Positions 24,584-34,424 of a stretch of DNA of 64,000 nucleotides are shown here, piece by piece. The stretch lies in assembly GCA_035403465.1 (NCBI GenBank), contig DAONFG010000002.1:131805-195804 (forward strand). Reading direction: 5' to 3'. The notes under the pieces are model-generated. The model did no database searches. It was not told where the DNA came from and saw only the letters and a program-made list of their open reading frames with translations. Numbering within the stretch: position 1 is the first letter of the stretch; each line of letters starts with the position of its first letter. The translations under genes were made by a program, and so were the position numbers. Source of the stretch: JAAYBQ01 sp035403465. GTDB lineage: Bacteria; Spirochaetota; UBA4802; UBA5550.

Positions 24584-25502
24584 CTTTTCCTTTTTCCGAA
24601 TTTTCCCTGATTGCATTAAACCACAGCCTTGCAAAACTCTTCAGCCCCGCATTGGAAAAATGCACACCGTCATACCTGTTCTCCTTTGACACAAGTTTGT
24701 CGGTATCCGGGCCGCACAGTACCCCGCCTGTATTGTTAATAAACTCGACCTGCCCCTGCCGCACCTCTCTGCTGATGAAGTTTTTACTAAAATCATTCGG
24801 CTGGTACGAAGCAATGGAAACGTACATTGGTGCTGCCTGGCCGTATTCCCTGAATATGGCCAGGAGTTTACCCATCCGCGAAGTATATGTTGAATGGTCT
24901 GTACCCTCCAGGTTATCCTGCTCACCCTGGTGCCATAAAATATGTGTAAGCTTTATATTGTGCTTTGCCAGGTCTGCAAGGGTTTCTCTCAGGTATCCGC
25001 TGCATTCCCCATCTGTCCAGCACTCAACAGAGGTTGCGCCTATGCCTATTGTAACAAACACCACCTTTTCATACATGCCCGATTCAATAACCATGTCTGC
25101 GAACCTTGTCCACACCGATCCCTTTGGACCATCAGCTCCCAGCATCGGGTCCTCTGCCAGGTAAAGATTCCCTTCGTAGTAATTGTATACTTCACGTCTT
25201 GAGGTGTAACAGGTCTCCCCGAAATTTGCAGAATTTGACTGCCCCAGCGCCAGAGCAACCATTACCTTACCGGAACCGGGCATAGACATCTGCGCAGGTG
25301 TGCGCCATGTTGTATCAGTTGCAATCCCATGGCTTAATTCAATCCCGGTTTTCTGCTTAACTGGTACGGTAAAACATGATGATATGTTTAGAACAAATGT
25401 GAACACAATTGCTGTTTGTATAAAAATCTTAGCCAGTCTTTTACTTTCATGGGCTGGATCAAGCTGGAGCCAATGTTCATGAAGAAATTTCTTTTCATGC
25501 AT
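24576..25502 (-). CDS. SGNH-type esterase, lipoprotein
   Basis: About 308 residues from ATG 25502 (a TTG at 25514 is too close to the AGGAG site). A hydrophobic segment ends NISSC, a lipobox-like site. The body has the sialate-O-acetylesterase-like SGNH layout: LGQSN (Ser), WHQGEQD, and DGVHFS (Asp/His). It would remove acyl groups from a glycan at the cell surface. It overlaps the end of agmatinase by 8 nt, thus sits last in the polyamine operon; a functional link is not evident. Confidence 0.82.
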   Translation of the reverse strand: MHEKKFLHEHWLQLDPAHESKRLAKIFIQTAIVFTFVLNISSCFTVPVKQKTGIELSHGIATDTTWRTPAQMSMPGSGKVMVALALGQSNSANFGETCYTSRREVYNYYEGNLYLAEDPMLGADGPKGSVWTRFADMVIESGMYEKVVFVTIGIGATSVECWTDGECSGYLRETLADLAKHNIKLTHILWHQGEQDNLEGTDHSTYTSRMGKLLAIFREYGQAAPMYVSIASYQPNDFSKNFISREVRQGQVEFINNTGGVLCGPDTDKLVSKENRYDGVHFSNAGLKSFARLWFNAIRENSEKGKVR

Positions 25503-26373
25503 GTAAATGATCAAGTCTCCTTGTAATAATTCCCATCATATTATAAACAATTTGTGCTGCGGCAAAATCGGACACCCGTGAATCATTTCCAGGCGCCAGC
25601 TCGACAACGTCGAATCCCCTTATTCTTTTATCAGCAGGAATCGAGTCGAGCATCATGAAAAAATCATGCCACATGATCCCGCCAGGGACAGGCGTGCCTG
25701 TATGCGGTATTACAGACGGGTCAAGACCGTCAACATCGACTGAAATATAGATGTCATCGGGAAAATCGTCGGGAAGTTCTATCGATGTTATTCTTTTCCT
25801 GTGTATTAGTGAAGCATCATAATACTTTATATTGTTGAGTATCCTGTACTCCTGCTCCTCAATGCAGTAGCTGCGCGTCCCTAACTGCACAATCTCCGCG
25901 CCCTGCTCATGCAGCCTGCGCATTACGCATGCGTGTGAAAAGTCCGACCCGTGGAACTCGTCGCGTAGGTCTGCGTGCGCGTCAAAGTGTATCACCCCTG
26001 TCCTTCCGAAATGTTTTTTCATGGCCATCACGGGAGCGTAGGACACAGTATGTTCGCCGCCAAGTACAACCGGGACCCTTCCGTCTGCCAGGATTGATGC
26101 TGTTATCCGTTCAACCTCAGCGAGTACAATGGGCCCGCGCGCGGAACAGTCAACCGGTTCGCATGTATATATCCCGTGTTCAAGGGGAATTGTGATTCCG
26201 TCATATGCCTCAAGCTGATGCGATGCGGCCAGTATTGCTTCGGGTCCCCGCGATGTGCCGGTGCCGTATGAAACGGTTTTTTCGTAAGGCACCGGGATCA
26301 CATGGAACAGGGAAGATTCAGGCGTCTGTTCCCCGGTTTCACTCTCAAGAAAATATGTCCTTGCCTTCTTCAT
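25495..26373 (-). CDS. speB: Agmatinase
   Basis: 292 residues. Ureohydrolase with all binuclear manganese ligands: GGEHT, FDAHADLR and SVDVDGLDPS, and VVELAP near the end. Agmatinase splits agmatine to putrescine and urea. Arginine decarboxylase in the same operon supplies agmatine, favouring agmatinase over arginase. ATGA overlap with the decarboxylase gene upstream. Confidence 0.94.
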   Translation of the reverse strand: MKKARTYFLESETGEQTPESSLFHVIPVPYEKTVSYGTGTSRGPEAILAASHQLEAYDGITIPLEHGIYTCEPVDCSARGPIVLAEVERITASILADGRVPVVLGGEHTVSYAPVMAMKKHFGRTGVIHFDAHADLRDEFHGSDFSHACVMRRLHEQGAEIVQLGTRSYCIEEQEYRILNNIKYYDASLIHRKRITSIELPDDFPDDIYISVDVDGLDPSVIPHTGTPVPGGIMWHDFFMMLDSIPADKRIRGFDVVELAPGNDSRVSDFAAAQIVYNMMGIITRRLDHLHA

Positions 26374-27524
26374 GAAAGCCTCCCCCTGAAATCCTCGTAT
26401 CCGAAACTTTTTTTATGCAGGACATCTCCGCTCTCCGAATCGTAGTAGATGATATCCGGAAGCTTTATGCCGTTGAATGTATTGGTTTTCACCATTGTAT
26501 AGATTGCCATGTCCGTGAACACGACCCTGTCGCCGCGTTTCAGGGGTACAGGGAACGAATAATCACCGATAACGTCGCCTGCAAGACACGAGAGCCCGCC
26601 AAGCCTGTAGGTGTGCGGGTGCACACCCGGTTGGCCAGACCCGGTTATGCAGGGTCTGTAAGGCATCTCTATTACATCGGGCATGTGCGCCGCGGCAGAT
26701 GTGTCCAGGATGGCGATCATCCCGTCGTTGTGGACTATATCGAGCACGGTGGACACAAGGAAACCGGCGTTCAGCGCGACTGCCTCGCCCGGTTCAAGGT
26801 AGACCTGGACATTGTATTTGTTCTTGAAGTTTATTATGAGTTCGCAGAGCAGGTCAAGGTCATAGTCAGGCCGTGTTATGTGGTGTCCACCGCCGAAGTT
26901 TACCCACCTGCACTGGTGCAGTAATTCACCAAAGCTGTTTTCAACTGCGGCCAAAGTACGATCCAGCGCATCGGAATTCTTCTGGCACAGGTTGTGAAAG
27001 TGCAGGCCCGATATGAATTCAGGCAGCTGCCCGGGAAAATGGCTGCGGGTTATGCCCAGGCGTGAGTGCTGTCCGCAGGGGTCATATATTTCAATTTCGG
27101 TTTCGCGGTGTTCAGGGTTTATGCGCAGTCCGAATTCTTTTATATCTGAATGCTTTTTAATCTCAGGAAGAAAATGCCTGTACTGCGACAACGAATTAAG
27201 TACTATGTGGTCTGAAAGCTCCACACATTCTGCAAAGTCCCGGTCACTGTATGCAGCTGCGAATGAATGCACTTCGCCGCGGAAATCCTCGCGCCCAAGC
27301 CTGGCCTCGTGGGGCGAACTTGCGCACGTCCCATCCAGGTATCCCGACACAAGTTTCGCGGCACTGAACATGGCGAACCCCTTGAGTGCAAGGAGTATCC
27401 TGGCGCCGGTACGGTGCCTGACCGTGTTCAGTGTATCAAGATTTTTTTTCAGCAGCACCCGGTCTATGACAAAGCATGGAGTTTCAAATCCGGAAAAGTC
27501 TGTCACAGGAACTTCTCCTTCCAT
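26370..27524 (-). CDS. nspC: Carboxynorspermidine/carboxyspermidine decarboxylase
   Basis: 384 residues. Fold-type III PLP decarboxylase related to diaminopimelate decarboxylase; the Schiff-base lysine lies in LALKGFA (about residue 48), the HFHNLCQ and NFGGGHH segments and the glycine loop GSGQPG are typical. It decarboxylates carboxyspermidine to spermidine (or the norspermidine analogue). Overlaps the synthase gene upstream by 22 nt. Confidence 0.94.
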   Translation of the reverse strand: MEGEVPVTDFSGFETPCFVIDRVLLKKNLDTLNTVRHRTGARILLALKGFAMFSAAKLVSGYLDGTCASSPHEARLGREDFRGEVHSFAAAYSDRDFAECVELSDHIVLNSLSQYRHFLPEIKKHSDIKEFGLRINPEHRETEIEIYDPCGQHSRLGITRSHFPGQLPEFISGLHFHNLCQKNSDALDRTLAAVENSFGELLHQCRWVNFGGGHHITRPDYDLDLLCELIINFKNKYNVQVYLEPGEAVALNAGFLVSTVLDIVHNDGMIAILDTSAAAHMPDVIEMPYRPCITGSGQPGVHPHTYRLGGLSCLAGDVIGDYSFPVPLKRGDRVVFTDMAIYTMVKTNTFNGIKLPDIIYYDSESGDVLHKKSFGYEDFRGRLS

Positions 27525-28681
27525 GGCAGGCCGTGTTTATTCAGCGCATCCATGAACGGGTCAGGGTCCATCTGCTCCATGTTAAAAACACCCTTCCCTT
27601 TCCACAAGCCCTTCATGACCATCATCGCGCCGATCATAGCAGGCACACCCGTTGTGTACGAAATTGCCTGGGACTGCACCTCGGCGTAGCACTCCTCGTG
27701 GTCGCAGATATTGTATACGTAGTATTCTTTCTCTTTGCCCGATTTTTTCCCTTTAATTACGCAGCCTATACATGTCTTACCTTTTGTGAGCGGACCCAGT
27801 GATGCAGGGTCAGGCAGCAGCGCCTTAAGGAACTGCAGAGGAACAATCTCAACGCCGTTATACTTAACCGGCTCGATTGATGTCATCCCTACATTCTGCA
27901 GAACTTCAAGGTGCTTCAGGTAATTTTCCGAGAAGCTCATCCAGAACTGCGCTCTTTTTATGGTCGGGATGTGTTTCACAAGAGATTCAAGCTCCTCGTG
28001 GTAGAGCCTGTAGATTGTGTATGTGCCCACGTTTTCAGGACATTCAAAAGTTTTTTTCATGGACATGGGAGGAGTTTCTACAAAGTCGCCATTCTCCCAG
28101 TGCCTGCACTCTGCGGTTACCTCGCGGATATTTATTTCGGGATTGAAGTTCGTGGCAAAGTGCTTGCCGTGGCTTCCGCCGTTCACGTCAATTATATCGA
28201 GTTCTGTGATTTCATCGAAATGGTGTTTCAGCGCGTACGCGGTGTACACGTTGGTCACGCCCGGATCAAACCCTGAACCGAGAAGGGCCATGAGCCCCGC
28301 TTTTTCAAAACGCTCCTGGTACGCCCACTGCCAGGCGTAGCAGAACCTTGCCTCGTCGCGCGGCTCGTAGTTGGCAGTGTCAACATAATGTACGCCGGTC
28401 TCAAGGCAGGCATCCATTATGTGCAGGTCCTGATAAGGGAGCGCCACGTTTATTACAACATCCGGCTTGAAGTCATTTATGAGATGTACAAGTTCAGGCA
28501 CGTTGTCCGCGTCGACCCTGGCAGTACGTATGGGCCTTTTTATCTGCGCGGCAATATGTTCACATTTTGAAAGTGTCCTGCTCGCAAGGCATATCTCTTC
28601 AAAAACTTCGGGCACCTGGGCACACTTGTGTGTTACCACCTGCCCCACACCGCCTGCGCCGATAATCAGCACCTTTCCCAT
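27503..28681 (-). CDS. Carboxynorspermidine/carboxyspermidine synthase
   Basis: 392 residues. Saccharopine-dehydrogenase-like enzyme: N-terminal NADP-binding GAGGVGQ (about 8-14), VVINVALPYQD, then GFDPGVTNVY. It condenses aspartate-4-semialdehyde with putrescine (or diaminopropane) and reduces the product to carboxyspermidine. With putrescine made by its own operon, carboxyspermidine is the likelier product. Only 11 nt after the arginine decarboxylase gene. Confidence 0.94.
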   Translation of the reverse strand: MGKVLIIGAGGVGQVVTHKCAQVPEVFEEICLASRTLSKCEHIAAQIKRPIRTARVDADNVPELVHLINDFKPDVVINVALPYQDLHIMDACLETGVHYVDTANYEPRDEARFCYAWQWAYQERFEKAGLMALLGSGFDPGVTNVYTAYALKHHFDEITELDIIDVNGGSHGKHFATNFNPEINIREVTAECRHWENGDFVETPPMSMKKTFECPENVGTYTIYRLYHEELESLVKHIPTIKRAQFWMSFSENYLKHLEVLQNVGMTSIEPVKYNGVEIVPLQFLKALLPDPASLGPLTKGKTCIGCVIKGKKSGKEKEYYVYNICDHEECYAEVQSQAISYTTGVPAMIGAMMVMKGLWKGKGVFNMEQMDPDPFMDALNKHGLPWKEKFL

Positions 28682-28692
28682 ACAGCTCCTCC

Positions 28693-30612
28693 TTACTTTT
28701 CGTAGTATGTGTAGCCCCTGAGACCGTTATCATATGCCGTCATGATCTCAAGACGTTCGTTCACCGTAATCTTTCCCTCGCGTATGGCCTGTTCCGCCAT
28801 TTCACGGAAATCCACAAGCATCTGCCGCGGATTGTACTCGACGTATGAAAGGACATCGGCCACTGTATCACCCTCAATCTCGCGCACTATGTCGTACTGC
28901 CCGTTGGGATTTATCCTGACGCTGGCAACATTAGTGTCGCCGAAGAGGTTGTGCAGGTCGCCCAGGGTCTCCTGGTACGCCCCCACAATGAATATCCCCA
29001 GGTAGTATTCGCTCTCCTCTGTAAATTCATGCAGCTGGAGTGTGTGGCGCACATCGTGCATATCAATAAAACTGTCGATCTTGCCGTCGCAGTCGCATGT
29101 TATGTCAGCAATAACGGCATTGCGCGTTGGTATCTCAGCCAGCCTGTGTATGGGCATTATGGGGAAGAGCTGGTTGATTGCCCAGCTGTCCGGAACTGAC
29201 TGGAACACGGAAAAGTTGCCGTAGTATATGTCAGCAATTGCCAGTTCAATCTCGGAGAGGTCCGGGGGAAACGGTTTCATTTTTTTCTTTTCATTTGCAA
29301 TGACGTTCATGATGTACCAGAAAATTGTTTCGGCAAATGAACGTTCTCTTAAACTTATTTTTCCGTGTTTGAACAGCTCGCGCACCTCGTCCCTGTAGTA
29401 AAGGGCGTCGTTGTAGCACTCCTGTATATTTTTCAGTGTCAGGGTGGTGAGTATATAGTATAAATTTTTCACAAGGTCATGCGCGCCCTCCGGGGGATTC
29501 TCCGGTATCTGCGCCACTTCAAACCTGGCAACGTCAAGCACGTTGAACACGAGCACAGAATAGTAGGCAACAGTTGCCCTCCCCGATTCGGTTACTATTG
29601 TGGGGTGTGAAATCTTCTCCTCGTTCATAGTGGAGAGTACGATTTCAATTATATCAACACAGTATTCATCAATTGAGTAGTTGCGGCTGCTTGTGAAATT
29701 GGTATTCGAGCCGTCATAGTCCACTGCAAGTCCGCCGCCAAGGTCAAGGTAGCCCATGGGCGCGCCCTCTTTCACAAGGCCTGCGTAAATCCTTGTGGCC
29801 TCAACAACGGCAGAACGTATGTCGCGGATGTTCGGTATCTGCGAACCAAGGTGGTAGTGCAGGAGCTGGAGGCAGTCAAGCATGTTCTTGTTCTTCAGCA
29901 GGTCCACGGCTTCGATAACCTGCGTCGTGTTAAGCCCGAATATACTCCTGTCGCCGCCGGATTCCGTCCAGTGCCCCCCGGCCTTTGAAGAGAGTTTGAT
30001 CCTGATCCCCAGGTTAGGCTTGATCTTCAGCTTCTCGGATCTCTGCAGTATCAGTTCGATTTCGCCCGGGATCTCCACCACGAAGAAGCACTTGAATCCC
30101 ATCTTTACCGCGTAAAGGCCCAGGTCAATGAACTCCTCGTCCTTGTAGCCGTTGCATATGAGGCACGCCTCGCGGTCACGCAGTATCGAAAGCGCTGCGA
30201 TCAGCTCGGCCTTGCTCCCTACCTCAAGCCCGTGGTGGTAGCGCTGCCCGAACCTTGCAACCTCCTCGACAACCTGCTGCTGCTGGTTTACCTTGATGGG
30301 GTATACGCCCCGGTACTCTCCCTGGTAGTTCCACTCCTTCATTGCTTTTTTAAAGGATTCATTAATCCGGGAGATCTGGGCATCCAGGATATTTTCAAAG
30401 CGCAGCAGGACAGGCATGTCCAGCCCGCGCTGTTTCAGTCCTGATATTATATCCATAAGGCTGACCTGCGCGTCTGACTTGGACCCGAAAGGGGAGATGT
30501 TCACCTCGCCCGACTGCGATATGTTAAAATAGCCGGCGCCCCAGCTTTTAATGGCGTAAAGTTCTTCGGATTTGTCAATAGTCCAGCGACCCAGCAGCTC
30601 TTTTTTGATCAT
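28693..30612 (-). CDS. speA: Biosynthetic arginine decarboxylase
   Basis: 639 residues from the ATG at 30612 with a GGGGGCGG site; the longer open frame to 30753 adds 47 non-family residues. PLP-dependent: YPIKVNQQ holds the Schiff-base lysine, LGLRIKLSSKAGG-type and HYHLGSQIPNI segments follow, and GLAVDYDGS and SFMDMH-like (SFIDMHD) C-terminal parts match SpeA (E. coli 658 aa). It makes agmatine and CO2 from arginine; first gene of the polyamine operon. Confidence 0.95.
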   Translation of the reverse strand: MIKKELLGRWTIDKSEELYAIKSWGAGYFNISQSGEVNISPFGSKSDAQVSLMDIISGLKQRGLDMPVLLRFENILDAQISRINESFKKAMKEWNYQGEYRGVYPIKVNQQQQVVEEVARFGQRYHHGLEVGSKAELIAALSILRDREACLICNGYKDEEFIDLGLYAVKMGFKCFFVVEIPGEIELILQRSEKLKIKPNLGIRIKLSSKAGGHWTESGGDRSIFGLNTTQVIEAVDLLKNKNMLDCLQLLHYHLGSQIPNIRDIRSAVVEATRIYAGLVKEGAPMGYLDLGGGLAVDYDGSNTNFTSSRNYSIDEYCVDIIEIVLSTMNEEKISHPTIVTESGRATVAYYSVLVFNVLDVARFEVAQIPENPPEGAHDLVKNLYYILTTLTLKNIQECYNDALYYRDEVRELFKHGKISLRERSFAETIFWYIMNVIANEKKKMKPFPPDLSEIELAIADIYYGNFSVFQSVPDSWAINQLFPIMPIHRLAEIPTRNAVIADITCDCDGKIDSFIDMHDVRHTLQLHEFTEESEYYLGIFIVGAYQETLGDLHNLFGDTNVASVRINPNGQYDIVREIEGDTVADVLSYVEYNPRQMLVDFREMAEQAIREGKITVNERLEIMTAYDNGLRGYTYYEK

Positions 30613-30739
30613 GTAACCGCCCCCCTGCGAGATGATGTAAAGCCATGTGAAACGATTGTCCCGGGAAACGGGAAGGATAAAGAACATTTTGGTACACGGC
30701 CATATTTTACAATAAAAAAAAGACAGGATCAAACAAAAA

Positions 30740-31027
30740 TTAAGGGCGGTCACAAAAACTCCGTTTTTGAGTTCGCAGCGGATAAGGGGACCTGTAATGT
30801 CTCGTTATCTCAACAAGCGGGTAAAAAAACAACGGTAATGATCCATAGGCAGTAAACATCCACATTGATGCCGGGCACAGGGCATCCTGGTTAACCTTAC
30901 CTGAAACTGCCTGCTGCAGAAAAGTCATGAAGACATCCCAGCCGATTCCAATGAATGCAAAAATTATGATACGGAAAACAAGCCCCTGTTTAAACTCTTC
31001 AAATGATAAAATTTTTTTCATAGTCAT
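30740..31027 (-). CDS. Small membrane protein, possibly truncated
   Basis: 95 residues. Two hydrophobic segments (about 17-40 and 55-72) with CPASMWMFTAYGSLPLFFYPLVE, a pattern like the start of putative ABC-transporter-permease (PutB/CmpB-like) membrane proteins. After that the tail turns hydrophilic and basic (RHYRSPYPLRTQKRSFCDRP) and stops, as if cut by a frameshift. It is 127 nt upstream of speA and may share its promoter. Confidence 0.5.
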   Translation of the reverse strand: MTMKKILSFEEFKQGLVFRIIIFAFIGIGWDVFMTFLQQAVSGKVNQDALCPASMWMFTAYGSLPLFFYPLVEITRHYRSPYPLRTQKRSFCDRP

Positions 31028-31141
31028 ATCGACCCCGTCATAAATTTTTTATTCAGTTATAAACCTGCTAAAAGCAGGCAGATTCCACCGGCTGTCCCTG
31101 ACTATTATATATGATTATTTTATGCGACATAATATTTTTTT

Positions 31142-31194
31142 CTAAACCGGGATCCATATCTGCCGATAAACATAAAAGAGAATAACCGGTTTAG
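31142..31194 (+). promoter_or_regulatory. Leader inverted repeat before M23 peptidase gene
   Basis: CTAAACCGG (31142-31150) and its exact inverse CCGGTTTAG (31186-31194) bracket 35 bases and end 2 bases before the ATG. Pairing would hide the translation start region, suggesting control at mRNA level. Confidence 0.4.
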
Positions 31195-31196
31195 TC

Positions 31197-32132
31197 ATGA
31201 ATAAATTCAAAGCGGCATATATATCCATATTCCTGTCTGCGGCAATAGCCCTGACACTGACTGCTGACGCGTCGGTGACTGCAGGCCGGCTCCAGAGCCT
31301 TGTGCTTGACCGCAACCCGGTGCTTAAATCTATCCGCGATGACGTAAAGCGCACCCTGTACACAGTAAAAAGCAGGCGCCCTGAGTCCGAACTCCCCGAA
31401 CTTAAATTTTACACATACAGGCTTCAGGGAAAAGAGAACTTCTGGATAGTCCTCTCAAAATGTTCGCTCGACATGGATACGCTCATGTCAGTGAACAATC
31501 TCACATCACCCTACCAGGTGGGGCCGGGAACCGTGCTCTACATCCCCAACATGAGGGGAGTTATAGTCCAGGGAAAAGAGAAGGAACTCATAAAAAGGAT
31601 CCTCCTTGAAGAAAAGATTGAAACCAGGTACCTGAAAGCTATAAACAGGACCGCGACCCTTGATAAAAAATTTATTTTTATTCCGTGCGGCAAGGTATCT
31701 AAACTTGAAAGGTCTCTTTTCCTCGGCACAGCTTTCCTGTCTCCGCTGAACGGCGGTAAAAAGACATCTGAATTCGGCACACGTAAAGACCCGTTCAACT
31801 CCAAACGAAAAGAATTTCATAAGGGAATCGATGTGGCATGCGAACCCGGAACAGGCATCCGTGCATCGCGTAACGGCAGGGTCGTTTTCAGCGGCTGGGA
31901 AGAGGGGTATGGCAACCTTGTAATAATTGAACACGAGTTCGGATACCAGAGTTATTACGGGCACCTGGGTAAATTTAAAGTCAGGGCGGGTGACGAGGTT
32001 ACAACAAACCAGGTCATAGCGTTTTCGGGAAATACGGGAAGATCGACCGGTCCCCACCTTCACTTTGAGATCAGGAAGAACGGGCAGTCGCTCAATCCCG
32101 GAACATTTATACGCGGCCAGGGACTCTTATAG
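31197..32132 (+). CDS. Murein M23 endopeptidase with LysM-like domain
   Basis: 311 residues. Signal peptide (about 1-25), a LysM-like region (about 75-120: FWIVLSKCSLDMDTLMSVNNL ... VGPGTVLYIP) and a C-terminal M23 domain (about 185-305) with intact zinc ligands HKGIDVA and HLHFEI. It should cut peptidoglycan cross-links. Converges with ispG and overlaps its last 6 bases. Confidence 0.92.
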   Translation: MNKFKAAYISIFLSAAIALTLTADASVTAGRLQSLVLDRNPVLKSIRDDVKRTLYTVKSRRPESELPELKFYTYRLQGKENFWIVLSKCSLDMDTLMSVNNLTSPYQVGPGTVLYIPNMRGVIVQGKEKELIKRILLEEKIETRYLKAINRTATLDKKFIFIPCGKVSKLERSLFLGTAFLSPLNGGKKTSEFGTRKDPFNSKRKEFHKGIDVACEPGTGIRASRNGRVVFSGWEEGYGNLVIIEHEFGYQSYYGHLGKFKVRAGDEVTTNQVIAFSGNTGRSTGPHLHFEIRKNGQSLNPGTFIRGQGLL

Positions 32133-33206
32133 GCCTGATTCAATCTCGCGGATAAGTTCCTTCACCGCTTCATTAACAGCAACTGTACGTAAAACTTCAC
32201 CGCGCGCGAAAAGGACCATCTTCCCGTTCTGGCCGCCCGCGAGTCCGTAATCGGCCTCTTTCGCCTCGCCCGGACCATTCACCTCGCACCCCATTACTGC
32301 AACTGTTATGTGTTTACCCGAAGTCTTCAGCTTTTCACTGAACCTTGCGGCAAGCTCGGACTCGACCTTCTCCGCGATAGAGAGCAGGTCAATGTCAGCG
32401 GCAGTGCGTCCGCATGTGGGGCACGAAATAATTTTGAACGGTGTATACCTCAGTTCCAGCGACTCAAGAATTTTTCTTCCGGTAACAGCCTCGTTCACCG
32501 GGTTGCCGGTCATTGAAACGCGGATTGTGTCGCCGATTCCGATGAACAGCAGGTGCCCTATGACAAGCGAGCTCTGCACAATGCATGACAGCCCGTACCC
32601 TGCCTCTGTCAGACCGATGTGTATGGGGTAACTGCGCGTTTCGGCCATGAGTTTATTGGCATCAATGGTGCTGAATATGTCCGATGATTTTATGGAAACG
32701 ACTATGTCTTCAAAACCTGCATCCTCAAATATGCGGATATTCTCCATTGCTGAATCCACAAGGCTCTCCGCCGTAACATGCGAATACTTTTTACGGTTGA
32801 TCGATCCGCCGTTGACGCCTATGCGGATCGGCACGCCCTTTGCCTTTGCAGCTGCCACAACCTCGCGAACCTTCCATTCTTCTCCTATGTTCCCCGGATT
32901 GATGCGGATTTTTGCTGCACCTGCCTCTATTGCTGCGATAGCTATGCGGTAATCAAAGTGTATGTCCGCCACCAGCGGTATCTTTACTGCTGATGCGATA
33001 GTACGCAGGTGCGCTGCAGATTTTTCATTGCGGATTGCAAGACGTACAATGTCGACACCGCAGCTTTCCAGTTCATGGATCTGCCTGATGTTCGCCTCTG
33101 TATCCTCTATGGGAATATTTGTCATGGACTGCAGGCTCACAGGGGCGCCTCCTCCGATGAGAAGGTTTCCGGCTTTAACCTGGCGGGTTACTTTCCTGGT
33201 AATCAT
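32127..33206 (-). CDS. ispG: 4-hydroxy-3-methylbut-2-en-1-yl diphosphate synthase
   Basis: 359 residues. Fe-S enzyme of the MEP isoprenoid pathway. N-terminal TIM barrel (LQSMTNIPIEDTEANIRQI; KIRINPGNIG), C-terminal 4Fe-4S domain with CPTCGR and MGCEVNGPGEA giving the three cysteines and the glutamate. Bacterial-type compact form without the central domain of plants. Convergent overlap with the M23 peptidase gene. Confidence 0.97.
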   Translation of the reverse strand: MITRKVTRQVKAGNLLIGGGAPVSLQSMTNIPIEDTEANIRQIHELESCGVDIVRLAIRNEKSAAHLRTIASAVKIPLVADIHFDYRIAIAAIEAGAAKIRINPGNIGEEWKVREVVAAAKAKGVPIRIGVNGGSINRKKYSHVTAESLVDSAMENIRIFEDAGFEDIVVSIKSSDIFSTIDANKLMAETRSYPIHIGLTEAGYGLSCIVQSSLVIGHLLFIGIGDTIRVSMTGNPVNEAVTGRKILESLELRYTPFKIISCPTCGRTAADIDLLSIAEKVESELAARFSEKLKTSGKHITVAVMGCEVNGPGEAKEADYGLAGGQNGKMVLFARGEVLRTVAVNEAVKELIREIESGL

Positions 33207-33357
33207 TTATGTTCTCCGGTTACTGTCATTCCTCAAGGTTTACCCCGGTTACAACAGGGATCAGGCCGGTATGGCAGACTGATAAATATGTTGAATACAC
33301 CCGGGCAGATAAAAGGTCAATACAATTACATGATAATTTTATGTATGCCATTAATCA

Positions 33358-33383
33358 GAAAAAGCGGCATCTGCCGCTTTTTC
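33358..33383. terminator. Rho-independent terminator
   Basis: GAAAAAGCGGCA / TGCCGCTTTTTC, 12 bp with a minimal TC turn, T-run on both strands. It lies just after the outer-membrane protein gene (minus strand) and separates it from ispG. Confidence 0.85.
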
Positions 33384-33403
33384 TTTCTGCGTAATGTTTA
33401 ATC

Positions 33404-34228
33404 CTACAGGCTCATTCCGAAAGCAGCCCCAGCAGCCCAGTCCCTGTTGTCATCAAGAGCGTCTGTTACAATAAGGTCAAGGTTAAACTTGAACTGCTTG
33501 TCCCTCATGAGAGCAAATCTAAGGCCTGTGTTAAAAGCACCTCTCCATTCTGAATTAGCACCGCCCGGCTCTGTACTGTATGAGTAGTTTGCAAAGTCGC
33601 TTATCCAGTGTACATAATGCTTGAAAATCGAAGGGGCAAAGTCGAGGTCGAATCCCATTGAAAAATCGATATTCTCGTCATCGTGTTCGTTGCTGTCATC
33701 TCCCCAGAATGTATGACCTATTACTATTGTTGTTTCTGCGGGCATTGAGAAGAAATCTCCAGGGTATGTAGCAGCAAAATACAGCTGGTAGTCATTTCTC
33801 TCTTCATCGACACCATTTATATTCATGAGTTGGGCATTCCCGCCGATAGCAAGTCCCTCTGTGAACTCCCACTTTGCGTTCAGGATCATGTCATCGGTAT
33901 CATCATCAGTGCCCCAGTCCGGCTGGTCATCATAGGCAAATCCGAATTCAAGGTTGGTCCCGGCTAATCCCAGATGCAGGAGCGCTTTGTAGATTGTATA
34001 ATCCCCATGATCATAACTGTAATCATTGCCGTTAACATAATGGGCTGCTACATCAAGGCCTAAGCCTGATCCTTCCCACCCTGTGTGGGACGTAGGTGTT
34101 GCAATAAGACCTGTTGCACCGCCAAGGCTCGGGCTTTTAAAAGCTTCAGCATGCAGAAGTGTAGTGAATGATAGAGTAAATATCACTACTGAAAGCAGCG
34201 AAAAAATATTTTTTACTTTAATTCTCAT
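33404..34228 (-). CDS. Outer-membrane beta-barrel protein
   Basis: 274 residues. Signal peptide (about 1-27, ending LHA). The mature start SPSLGGATGLIATPTSHT is the pattern seen at the start of YjbH-like barrels. Alternating strands rich in aromatic and acidic residues follow, and the C-terminus (FGMSL) fits a barrel end. TATGGAGGA site upstream. Transport or structural role unknown. Confidence 0.8.
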   Translation of the reverse strand: MRIKVKNIFSLLSVVIFTLSFTTLLHAEAFKSPSLGGATGLIATPTSHTGWEGSGLGLDVAAHYVNGNDYSYDHGDYTIYKALLHLGLAGTNLEFGFAYDDQPDWGTDDDTDDMILNAKWEFTEGLAIGGNAQLMNINGVDEERNDYQLYFAATYPGDFFSMPAETTIVIGHTFWGDDSNEHDDENIDFSMGFDLDFAPSIFKHYVHWISDFANYSYSTEPGGANSEWRGAFNTGLRFALMRDKQFKFNLDLIVTDALDDNRDWAAGAAFGMSL

Positions 34229-34424
34229 TGAATATATCCTCCATAATAAATTTATCTTAATAGTAATGTCTCGTATCGATTATGCAAGTAAATTTTAAGT
34301 TTTTTGACTAACGGATTACTGTTCATCTCTCCTTGCAAAACATATTCAGGGAAAAAACCGGCCTGTATTCCAGTTTCTCCCGGGGCTGAAAGATTTTTTT
34401 GAACTGTATATAAAAGAGTTGTTC

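Noticed and set aside
27013..27689. Plus-strand frames over the polyamine operon
   Set aside because: Antisense to conserved enzymes, which fully explain the open frames.
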